The notes beneath the pieces were generated by a model. The model made no database searches. It saw nothing but the letters and a program-made list of their open reading frames with translations, and was not told the origin of the DNA. A stretch of DNA of 64,000 nucleotides. It comes from Marinimicrobium sp. C6131. GTDB taxonomy: Bacteria; Pseudomonadota; Gammaproteobacteria; Pseudomonadales; Cellvibrionaceae. Both the position numbers and the translations under genes were made by a program. Every line of letters begins with the position of its first letter. The first letter of the stretch is position 1. The stretch lies in contig NZ_CP110629.1 in the NCBI RefSeq assembly GCF_026153455.1, positions 3,844,001 to 3,908,000 of the forward strand, written 5' to 3'. Positions 25,577 to 32,710 of this stretch are shown here, piece after piece.

Positions 25577-25690
25577 ACCACCAAAAAGTCCTTGTATCAA
25601 GCAATGCTTTCTACACCGACGCGAGTAGCGATAGAACGTTCGCAAAAGGTCCCCGAAGGCGCGCAGCATCCACAAGATAGGTTTATCCAA

Positions 25691-26749
25691 ATGACTAACA
25701 TGAAAACATTTTTCGCTCTAACAATTGCAGTCGCATTTGCTTGGAACAACAATGGGTATGCCTCAGATGCAATTAATACCCAAAGCCCTATACCTGTAAC
25801 CGAAGTCTTAGAATACAACTTCGATTTCATAGTGACAAACTCAATTTCTAACTTTCACACATGCACTAAAGGTGACGAAGAATTCGCCGTAAACAACTGT
25901 AACAATTTTTCTCTAGACAATTTGGTCGGTAGTTTAGGTCGCTATCTAGATGACGAAACTTATATTGAAGCCGTCTCTTGGGGCCCGAATAAATATAGAA
26001 AAGCCAGCCTAAACAAAAAAGAGATATACACTAAGTTGGGGGCGGAAACATCGCTGTTCTACAGGACCGACCTGGAGAAAAATCTCAAAGAGTATAGCGC
26101 ATTGTCCCGAGACTATAGTTTGAACAAGACTGATCTCGTGCTATTCAATACTGATTCAAAAGATCCTTTTTTGACTCTAGGGGTTAAAGTTGATAATACA
26201 GTTATACGCTACAAATCAATTAAGCCAGCGCTTAACTATCTGAATGCATTTGGCGTACAACCTGAAAACTTTAGGGAGCTAGTTAAAACAAGCGATGCAC
26301 TAAATATTGTTTTCAGCTATGACGACTTCGATGAAGAGGGATATATCTCATACAACCCAAGGATCTCTCAGGATAACACATATGTACTTGGGCTTTGGAT
26401 AAAATCAAAGAAGAATAAATCTCACGAACTTATTGTGGAGGCAGGATTTAAAGAACCGAATGGCATAGTCCCTAGGAATTTCACTGTGAAGGGACCTGAA
26501 GGTGTGTTTAGCTCACAAGAACGGCTGCCCTTTGATACAGATTACTGGGATTATTCAGATAGCTATGTTCATAGAGCCTCGTTTTTTGCAAGCAGAGAAA
26601 TGATTAGTGAAATAATGGGTCTATCGAATCAGCATGTAATACGCTTTCGGGGCTTAAAAGGCCACCAAGATGTAGAAATTACAAAGAAAAACGTACAAAT
26701 TATTGGAAAGATTGTCGAGATACACGACATGCTTACTAGCATGGAGTAG
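25691..26749 (+). CDS. Secreted hypothetical protein, about 352 residues
   Basis: The N-terminus MTNMKTFFALTIAVAFAWNN with GYASDA is a typical signal peptide cleaved near residue 24-26, so the protein is exported. The mature part is polar, AT-rich in coding sequence, with two Cys pairs near the start (HTCTKGDE, NNCNNFS) and no recognisable domain. A longer in-frame start at 25592 is unlikely because it hides the signal sequence. It is a singleton within the island cargo. Confidence 0.65.
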   Translation: MTNMKTFFALTIAVAFAWNNNGYASDAINTQSPIPVTEVLEYNFDFIVTNSISNFHTCTKGDEEFAVNNCNNFSLDNLVGSLGRYLDDETYIEAVSWGPNKYRKASLNKKEIYTKLGAETSLFYRTDLEKNLKEYSALSRDYSLNKTDLVLFNTDSKDPFLTLGVKVDNTVIRYKSIKPALNYLNAFGVQPENFRELVKTSDALNIVFSYDDFDEEGYISYNPRISQDNTYVLGLWIKSKKNKSHELIVEAGFKEPNGIVPRNFTVKGPEGVFSSQERLPFDTDYWDYSDSYVHRASFFASREMISEIMGLSNQHVIRFRGLKGHQDVEITKKNVQIIGKIVEIHDMLTSME

Positions 26750-26911
26750 GTCGCTTCGAGAAAAATGATGGGATCTTTTCCAGGCTACAATTTCTGAATT
26801 AGATGAATTTTATGACAATCCAAGGAAGCGCGATATATTTTTCTTCTGCCAAAACGCAAAATCTGCCTTTGCTTAGCCGCGTTCTGAATCAGAAGAAATA
26901 GAGATAAATAT

Positions 26912-27589
26912 ATGTCTAGAATAACAACTCGGATATTTTTAGGCCTTGCACTTATATTGGCGGTCGGTATTGTTGGGGTTTTAATCTTCCGTACAGACTC
27001 AGATGTTACGTCAGTCGGCGCAGCTGTTGCAGGAGCTTTGGCGGTAATTACAGCTGTGGTATCCGCTTGGGGTGCTCAAAGGGTGGTCGAGCTAGAGGAG
27101 GATCGGCAAAAGCCTTATCCTTATCCAAGCTTCGATTTTTCTAGTAGGTATGGACTAGTTCTATTTCGAGTTGAAAACTCTGGAGGTGGCGTAGCACATG
27201 ACATTTCATTTAAGTGGGACGGCGATCCAGTAACTAGGGGAGGGCAAGAAATCTGTTTCTCTTCTGATTGCAAGGGAGTTCAAATACCGGTACTTTTGCC
27301 CGGAAAATCTATATCAAAAACAATAAGTGACAGCGCTGCATTCTTTCAAGCGAAATCTTCACGCGAACACTCTGGAACTCTGTCATTCAAGGATTCTCTT
27401 GGTCGAAAACACTCCCATATTTTTAGAATGAACGCAGAAATGTACTTAGGAACTCCCACTCATTCTGACGAAGCTCTAAAGACCCATTACGAACTTCAAA
27501 AAATTCCGAATCAGCTAGAAAAGGTGGAGGGAGAGTTAAAGAAGATACGGGTCCAAGCGGAGAATGGCATCGAGCCCAATGGGTCATAA
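26912..27589 (+). CDS. Membrane-anchored hypothetical protein with two N-terminal helices
   Basis: The 225-residue protein begins with two adjacent membrane helices (about 8-26, LGLALILAVGIVGVLIF; about 34-56, GAAVAGALAVITAVVSAWG). A cytoplasmic or periplasmic beta-rich domain follows at 65-175 (RVENSGGGVAHDISFKWDG, GKSISKTISDSAAFF), then a coiled-coil-like tail (LEKVEGELKKIRVQAENG). The beta domain looks immunoglobulin-like, but no family is named. Two-helix anchors with a soluble sensor are common among abortive-infection effectors; that link is an inference. Confidence 0.6.
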   Translation: MSRITTRIFLGLALILAVGIVGVLIFRTDSDVTSVGAAVAGALAVITAVVSAWGAQRVVELEEDRQKPYPYPSFDFSSRYGLVLFRVENSGGGVAHDISFKWDGDPVTRGGQEICFSSDCKGVQIPVLLPGKSISKTISDSAAFFQAKSSREHSGTLSFKDSLGRKHSHIFRMNAEMYLGTPTHSDEALKTHYELQKIPNQLEKVEGELKKIRVQAENGIEPNGS

Positions 27590-27680
27590 AAGTGCGGTTG
27601 TCGCCTCCTCGGTGCTGGGGCAACCCTTCCGCCGCTGCGTGGCTACAAGTCCGCCCCAAAGCTGGGCGTTAACCTCGATC
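27585..27680. repeat. GC-rich attC-like site
   Basis: A GC-rich segment inside AT-rich cargo ends CCCCAAAGCTGGGCGTTAACC. The AGCTGGGC-GTTAACC ending strongly recalls the L'/R' half of integron attC sites, and GAGCCCAAT at 27573-27581 could pair with the GGGC. The left R'' core (RYYYAAC) is not seen, so this may be a half or degenerate site. Confidence 0.35.
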
Positions 27681-27689
27681 GAGAAACGG

Positions 27690-28064
27690 ATGAATATTGA
27701 GGAAATCACAAGAAATCCAAAATTTCGACTTATCGTATCGTCACTGCTTACGATAGCGGTTGGCGTTCTTTGCAGCTTATTTGCTTCCGAAATCTCTAAG
27801 TCCGGTGTGGTGGAGTGGTCCTCTTTTCACAAAACTAGATCATTTTGGCTGCTACTTGTTGTTGTGGTAGTTTGGATCTGGGCGCAAGTATTTTACCTTA
27901 AGCACGACGAGCGAGTTCATGCCTTTTCGGATGATGCGTTCTGCCTTGCGCACATACGTAAAACCAAACTAGAAGCGTTTGCCCGCTTAGTGAAAACAGA
28001 TCCTGAAAAAGCAAATCTAGTGAAGGCGTCTACATTATTAGAGGACCTGGGGGTAAAGCAATGA
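27690..28064 (+). CDS. Small two-helix membrane protein paired with a RelE-like protein
   Basis: The 124-residue product has two membrane helices (about 14-34, LIVSSLLTIAVGVLCSLFAS; about 49-67, FWLLLVVVVVWIWAQVFYL) and a soluble C-terminal 55 residues (HAFSDDAFCLAHIRKTKLEAF...). The ATG at 27690 is preferred because the ribosome site and helix 1 fit there; an upstream start at 27564 would translate the attC-like DNA. Its stop overlaps the next start by ATGA, so the two genes are coupled. No family is recognised. Confidence 0.65.
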   Translation: MNIEEITRNPKFRLIVSSLLTIAVGVLCSLFASEISKSGVVEWSSFHKTRSFWLLLVVVVVWIWAQVFYLKHDERVHAFSDDAFCLAHIRKTKLEAFARLVKTDPEKANLVKASTLLEDLGVKQ

Positions 28065-28312
28065 GTCTTTTTGTTTCTACTGAGGCAGCAGAACAGTTGC
28101 GCGACCTGGATATAAGCCCCGGCCTTATTAATGTTGGGCTGCACGATGTGCTTAAACGAATCGACACAGAAGGAATTGATCTTTCTTCGAACGAAATACA
28201 TAGGTTGGCGGGTTCAGAAGAAGAAATATATGTCTTGCGGTATCACTCGTTCAGACTATTTCTGACGAAAAGTGAAGACGGAATAGTCTTAATGAACATC
28301 CTGAAAAGGTGA
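28061..28312 (+). CDS. Putative RelE/ParE-like small protein
   Basis: The 83-residue protein ends with a strand pattern (EEIYVLRYHSFRLFLTKSED then GIVLMNILKR) resembling the C-terminal sheet of RelE/ParE-family toxins. The N-terminal half is shorter and more acidic than usual, and the basic catalytic residues are few, so a toxin activity is uncertain. It is translationally coupled to the preceding membrane protein, an unusual partner; no antitoxin-like gene is seen. Confidence 0.45.
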   Translation: MSLFVSTEAAEQLRDLDISPGLINVGLHDVLKRIDTEGIDLSSNEIHRLAGSEEEIYVLRYHSFRLFLTKSEDGIVLMNILKR

Positions 28313-28699
28313 GCTTAAAAAGGTTAATCACGGCGAAGCTTTTTCGTTGCGGCTTGGTCTCCATGGGAACGCCTCACGAGGTGCGGTCACCGAACGCTTC
28401 CAAAACGTTAGGTTTTGAGCCTAAACCTGGTCCAAAATCGGTAAAAAGTGACTAAAAAGGTGGTTTCGGGTGATTGTGAGAGTTGAAACACGTGCCTAGA
28501 TGGGCTGAAAGCTAATAAATACGGGGAGTTTCACCCGCCTATAAAACGTAACTAAAACCTAATAAGACAGATGGACGTACTGCGCCATGGGGGCTACAAC
28601 CTCATTGAGACGGGGAATTCGCTGGTTACTATAAAGAAACGCGCAAGGTACCGAAAGCGCGGGAAGAGTGCAATCAGCAAGAAGAGGGGGGAGGGGATT
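28313..28699. other. Gene-free stretch at the probable right edge of the island
   Basis: A GAAGC/GCTTC pairing with AACGTTAGGT near 28404-28414 is a further possible degenerate attC. The remainder has no supported gene; base composition moves back toward that of the core near 28.65 kb, and the REP-like palindromes start at 28700. The island's right boundary is probably here, but no direct repeat matching the left edge near 14.5 kb was found by eye. Confidence 0.4.
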
Positions 28700-28837
28700 G
28701 TCGGATTACGGCCTTCGGCCTAATCCGACCTACGGGTGGCTATGGAATATCAAGCCATCCAGTAGGCTGTCGGATTACGGCCTCCGGCCTAATCCGACCT
28801 ACTCAGACTATGGAATATCAAGCCATCCAGTAGTCAG
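28700..28837. repeat. 69-bp tandem duplication carrying REP-like palindromes
   Basis: Two copies (28700-28768 and 28769-28837) each hold the palindrome GTCGGATTACGGCC..GGCCTAATCCGAC followed by CTATGGAATATCAAGCCATC. They differ at a few positions. They lie just left of the IS1111-type element; a sister palindrome lies just right of it (30604-30634). Confidence 0.9.
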
Positions 28838-28932
28838 TTATAAGGTAGAAAAAAGAAAGGGGACCCTCATAACTCGGTAACTTGCTGTAACAGCAAGGTG
28901 CGAAGAACCGAGAGCATTGGAGGTGTCCCCTT

Positions 28933-30198
28933 ATGCGCAAGTATAACTATCGTGCCCAAAATTTCCAGAAGGTGAACTGGGATCAACTGCGTGAGCAGAC
29001 GGCGGGCGAGCGGTTGATTCTGGCGATTGATGTGGCCAAGAAGGACTTCTACGTGGCGCTGATGAAGCCGGACCGGACGGTTCTGAAGACCATCCGCTGG
29101 GAGCATCCGCAACAGAGCCCGGCCCTGCTGCGGGAACTGGCGAACCTCAAGGCTCAGCGCCTGGAGGCGGTCATGGAGCCGACCGGTACCTATGGCGACG
29201 CCTTGCGCTACCAGTTGAGAGCTCTGGGTGCCGAAATCTACCGGGTCAGCCCCAAGCGGGTGCACGACGCCGCTGAAGTGTATGACGGGGTCCCGAGCCT
29301 GCACGACGCCAAGGCGGCTTACCTGATCGGCCGGCTGCACCTGGATGGCATCAGTCAGCGCTGGCGCGAGCCGAGTGAAGCGCGTCGAGCTCTGCGAGCC
29401 TTACTGAATCGGCTGGAGCAGGTACAGGAGCGCCACCAGCGGGCACTGAATCGGCTCGAAGCGTTGTTGGCCCGGCACTGGCCGGAGGCGCTGTGCTGGC
29501 TGACATTGCAGAGCGCCAGCTTGCTGCACCTGCTGGCCGAGTACGGCGACCCGGTTCGGGTGACGGCACAGCCGGAGCAGGCGGACCGACTGCTGCGCCG
29601 AGTCGGTGGGCACATGCTTAAGACGTCCAAGCGCGAAGGCCTGCTGCGCAGTGCCGCCACGACCTTGGGCGTGCCGGTGGTCGAGACCGAACACGAACTC
29701 ATCCGGGCCCTGGCCCAGGAGATGCTGGACACACGGGCGCAGTCCCGCGAGCTGGAGCGAGCGCTGTCCGAGCACGTCGAGCACACCCGGGAGCTGGCCT
29801 GGATGGCCGAGGCACTGGGCCATAACAGCGCGGTGGTGCTTTACTGTGCCCTGGGTTCGGCCAATGACTACCCGCGTGCGGCCAGCTATCTGAAAGCGGC
29901 GGGGCTGAACCTCAAAGAGCGCTCCAGCGGCAAACACAAAGGGCAGCTGAAGCTGACCAAGCGAGGGCCCGGGGTGGTGCGCCACTACCTGTACTTCGCC
30001 GCCCTTCGCCTGATACGTCAATCAGGCCCGGCCAGAGCCTGGTATGACGCCAAGCTGGCCCGACACCGAGGCCCCAAGGGCAAACTGATCATCGCGCTGA
30101 TGCGCAAGCTGGCCAAGGCGCTGTGGCATGTGGCTCAAGGCAAGCGGTTCGATCCGGCCAAGCTCTTTGCCGAGCCACCCCGGGCCGAAGTGGCATAA
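28933..30198 (+). CDS. IS110-family (IS1111 group) transposase
   Basis: The 421-residue enzyme has the DEDD RuvC-like N-terminal domain (first Asp in LAIDVAKKDFY at 33, Glu in VMEPTGTYG at about 81, Asp in LHDAKAAYLIGR at about 122). A coiled helical middle follows, then the C-terminal Tnp_20 domain with the catalytic-serine region (about 310-350, LGSANDYPRAASYLKAAGL). It is full length and uninterrupted. TTGGAGGTG precedes the ATG. Enzymes of this family recombine DNA with guidance from a bridge RNA encoded in the element. Its GC-rich composition matches the core, unlike the neighbouring island. Confidence 0.95.
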   Translation: MRKYNYRAQNFQKVNWDQLREQTAGERLILAIDVAKKDFYVALMKPDRTVLKTIRWEHPQQSPALLRELANLKAQRLEAVMEPTGTYGDALRYQLRALGAEIYRVSPKRVHDAAEVYDGVPSLHDAKAAYLIGRLHLDGISQRWREPSEARRALRALLNRLEQVQERHQRALNRLEALLARHWPEALCWLTLQSASLLHLLAEYGDPVRVTAQPEQADRLLRRVGGHMLKTSKREGLLRSAATTLGVPVVETEHELIRALAQEMLDTRAQSRELERALSEHVEHTRELAWMAEALGHNSAVVLYCALGSANDYPRAASYLKAAGLNLKERSSGKHKGQLKLTKRGPGVVRHYLYFAALRLIRQSGPARAWYDAKLARHRGPKGKLIIALMRKLAKALWHVAQGKRFDPAKLFAEPPRAEVA

Positions 30199-30592
30199 GC
30201 ACCACCGAGTCGACCGATGAGGACGAACAGAGACGAGCAACAGGAGCGAGCAATGAGTTAATCCAGCCGTAACACGCTGGCAACGAGTCTTCCTTCGGGC
30301 TGACCTTCGATCCGACCTCTAGCCCAGTCTTGAGGCTCCTAAGTAGTCAAGAGGCAGCCCGCGGGATGATCCATGGAACGCGATACCCAAGGTAACTGAG
30401 TTGATGCCGCCAGGCGGACATCCGATGCGAGAGGTTCGGTTGACCCCATGGACGTTCATCCGGGAGGCCTTCGAGCTGGCACACAGGCTAAACACACGAG
30501 TACCACCGGCATGTGCGTCAACGACTCAGGCAATGCCAGCAGACTCGTGTGCCCAACAGGCAGGTAAAATGATTAAATAAAGGGACTTGACT
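30199..30592 (+). ncRNA. Candidate bridge-RNA region of the IS1111-type element
   Basis: In the IS1111 group the bridge RNA is described as coming from the 3' non-coding end. This 394-base stretch has no gene and contains a long nested stem: CACACGAGT (30493-30501) pairs with ACTCGTGTG (30543-30551), with GGCAT/ATGCC (30508-30512/30533-30537) inside. Further pairings are likely upstream. RNA identity is inferred from position and structure only; the donor and target loops were not resolved. Confidence 0.5.
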
Positions 30593-30603
30593 GAGTTATG
30601 AGA

Positions 30604-30634
30604 GGTCGGATTAGGCCGAAGGCCGTAATCCGAC
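30604..30634. repeat. REP-like palindrome, TCGGATTA type
   Basis: GTCGGATTAGGCC-GAA-GGCCGTAATCCGAC lies immediately right of the IS1111-type element and 17 bases before the GH43 stop, where it could also act as a 3' hairpin. Confidence 0.85.
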
Positions 30635-30650
30635 AAGGTACTCACACAGG

Positions 30651-32375
30651 TTATTGACGAGTGCAGTAGGGCCCGATCAGGGTACCCACAAAACCACCGG
30701 CCACATTGGTGCTGAGGTTGGTGGCATCCACCCCTTCGGCCAGGGTATGACGCTCGCCATTCACCTCATAATGGGCACTCATCTGTCCGGCATCAAACGC
30801 CATCGACAGAACCACATTCTCGGTGCTCGACAGCGGGGCCGCATTCACCAGGGTGTCTTCGGTCGAACCCTGCCGACGGTACAGCGCCACCTGGTCTTCG
30901 CCGTTGTCCTGGGTGATGGCCAGGAAGATCAGATTCTCATCGTTCTGCACCGCCGCAAGACCGGCCCGGTCCTGATCGGCCTGGGGATCAAAGGTCACCG
31001 TGGTGGACAGGTCGGCAATGTGGTGCTGCTGGCGCCGACCCAGGAAGGCGGGTACCGAGTCCAGGTCGCCCAGGCCATTCTGGCAGTTCAGGCTGAGCGT
31101 GCCGTTGTTCACGTCATGGAAAACACCGCTGTCCGGGTCGCGAACGCCCATCCAGCCCAGCGCCAACTCGTTACCGTCAAATTCATCGGTATAGCCAAAG
31201 TCACCCGACTGGGGCGGATTCGGTGTGGGCTGCTCGGGCAGTTCCGGTTTTTCCAGGGCAAAGGGAATGCGCTCGCCCTGAGGCAGAATGTAAGGCCAAT
31301 CGTTTTCCCAGCGGACCGGCAGCAGGAAGGTCTCCCGGCCGATGTTGAACATATCGTTGTTGTAGGAGCGGATCGCCAGGAACGTCGCCCACCAGTCGCC
31401 ATTGGGAATCTGTACGAACTTGGCGTGGCCGGCGGCGATGATCGGGTTGTCCCGCTCGAAGTCCAGATCGCGTTGGGTCAGAATCGGGTTGTGCTCGGCG
31501 GGCGTGTAAGGGCCCCAGACGTCGTCGGAACGGAAGATGGTCTGGGAGTGATGCACGCTGGTGCCGCCCTCCGCCGCGGTAATGTAGTAGTAGCCGTTGC
31601 GCTGGATGATGTGCGGCCCTTCAATCCATACCGGCTGAGTGGAAATGTCGACCCCACCGTTGATCAACTGCTTGCGCTCACCGACCATGGTCAGGTTCTG
31701 CCAGTCAAACTCCTGAATCCAGATGGCGCGGTGGCCGTCGTAACGGGGCTCTTCATTGGGGGCGCCGTTGTTCAGGATGTAGGCCTTGCCGCTGTCGTCC
31801 CAGTGGATGGAGGGGTCGATGCCCTCAAAGCCCAGCCAGTGGGGGTCGGACCAGGGGCCGGTCGGACTCTCGGCGGTCATTACAAAGTTGCCGCCGCAGT
31901 CCACACAGGTGGAGGCCAGGTAATAGGTGCCTTCATGGAAGGAAATGTCCGGCGCGAAAATCCCCCGGGACACTTCCAGGCCCTTGAAGTCGAACTGCCC
32001 GGGCCGGTCGATGGCGTTACCGATCTGGGTCCAGTTGACCAGGTCTTTGGAGTGGTAAATGGGCAGGCCCGGGAAGTGGGTAAAAGAGGAGGTGACGACA
32101 TAGTAGTCGTCGCCCACCCGCGCCACGGTGGGGTCGGGGGCATAGCCGGAAATGATCGGGTTGCGGAACTCGCCTTCACCCACGTCGACCTGCTCCTGGG
32201 ACTGGCCATCATAGGTGAATCGGCTGAACCGGGCGGGTGTGGCTTGAGCCTTGTTGTCGGGCCCGGCGGCCTCCTGGGACGATGATGCCGCTTCGTGGCC
32301 GCCGTTACTGGTTGAGTCGCAGCCGACCAGGAGGGCAAACAGGCTCAACAGTGAGCCTTTTATCAATTTATTCAT
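30651..32375 (-). CDS. GH43-family lipoprotein (beta-xylosidase/alpha-L-arabinofuranosidase)
   Basis: The 574-residue protein has a lipoprotein signal (LLVGC, lipidated Cys19) and a GH43 five-bladed propeller at about 65-380. The catalytic residues are the Asp of YAPDPTVARVGDDYYV, the modulating Asp of GIDPSIHWDDSGKAYI and the acid Glu of WIEGPHIIQRNGYYY. A C-terminal beta-sandwich of the GH43_C2/DUF1349-like type follows at about 390-574. It should trim arabinose or xylose residues from hemicellulose oligosaccharides at the cell surface or periplasm. The ATG at 32375 has GAGGA upstream. It is divergent from the TonB-dependent receptor, and the two probably share regulation. Confidence 0.9.
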   Translation of the reverse strand: MNKLIKGSLLSLFALLVGCDSTSNGGHEAASSSQEAAGPDNKAQATPARFSRFTYDGQSQEQVDVGEGEFRNPIISGYAPDPTVARVGDDYYVVTSSFTHFPGLPIYHSKDLVNWTQIGNAIDRPGQFDFKGLEVSRGIFAPDISFHEGTYYLASTCVDCGGNFVMTAESPTGPWSDPHWLGFEGIDPSIHWDDSGKAYILNNGAPNEEPRYDGHRAIWIQEFDWQNLTMVGERKQLINGGVDISTQPVWIEGPHIIQRNGYYYITAAEGGTSVHHSQTIFRSDDVWGPYTPAEHNPILTQRDLDFERDNPIIAAGHAKFVQIPNGDWWATFLAIRSYNNDMFNIGRETFLLPVRWENDWPYILPQGERIPFALEKPELPEQPTPNPPQSGDFGYTDEFDGNELALGWMGVRDPDSGVFHDVNNGTLSLNCQNGLGDLDSVPAFLGRRQQHHIADLSTTVTFDPQADQDRAGLAAVQNDENLIFLAITQDNGEDQVALYRRQGSTEDTLVNAAPLSSTENVVLSMAFDAGQMSAHYEVNGERHTLAEGVDATNLSTNVAGGFVGTLIGPYCTRQ

Positions 32376-32710
32376 ACTATAAGTCCTCGTTATCCTGATG
32401 AAGAGTCGGATTTCAGCGAGCTGAGCTCCGATCCCCGCCGCCGGTAATCTAGCGTTTTGACCTAAAAAATATGACAGAAATGCTAATAATTTCTGCAAAG
32501 TGCAAGTATTTCAGCCACTTGCGGCTGTGAAGGTTATCCATCTGACAATAATATAATAATCACATATGGTACGAATAACTATAACGCCTTTTGTCGCCCC
32601 ACTCAATTCCTTCCATTCGGGTGTTCAGGGTGACGGGCTCCGGTTTCTACCGTATGTGCGGTGGCCTCAGGGCTAAACGATAACCATAAAACGCAAGGTA
32701 GGTACTAGCG
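32376..32710. promoter_or_regulatory. Divergent promoter region of the hemicellulose locus
   Basis: The 335-base gap between the divergent GH43 and receptor genes holds an AT-rich core (about 32465-32580). CAGCGAGCTGAGCTC near 32415 gives a small inverted repeat. No specific operator or sigma-factor box can be assigned with confidence. Confidence 0.4.

Larger units (their letters stand above)
28866..30602 (+). mobile_element. Complete IS110-family element, IS1111 group
   Basis: The element is bounded by subterminal inverted repeats CTCATAACTC (28866-28875) and GAGTTATGAG (30593-30602), which mark the IS1111 branch of IS110. It contains one transposase gene and a 390-base 3' non-coding end. 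The exact termini may lie a few bases outside these repeats. Its right edge directly abuts a TCGGATTA palindrome. Confidence 0.85.

Noticed and set aside
14467..28699. Matching direct repeats at both island edges (att sites)
   Set aside because: Compared by eye around 14.48-14.55 kb and 28.4-28.7 kb; no convincing shared repeat was found, so no boundary was annotated.
28668..28880. 70-codon reading across the palindromic duplication
   Set aside because: Its apparent repeats come from the duplicated palindrome DNA (LSDYGLRPNPTY twice), not from a protein.
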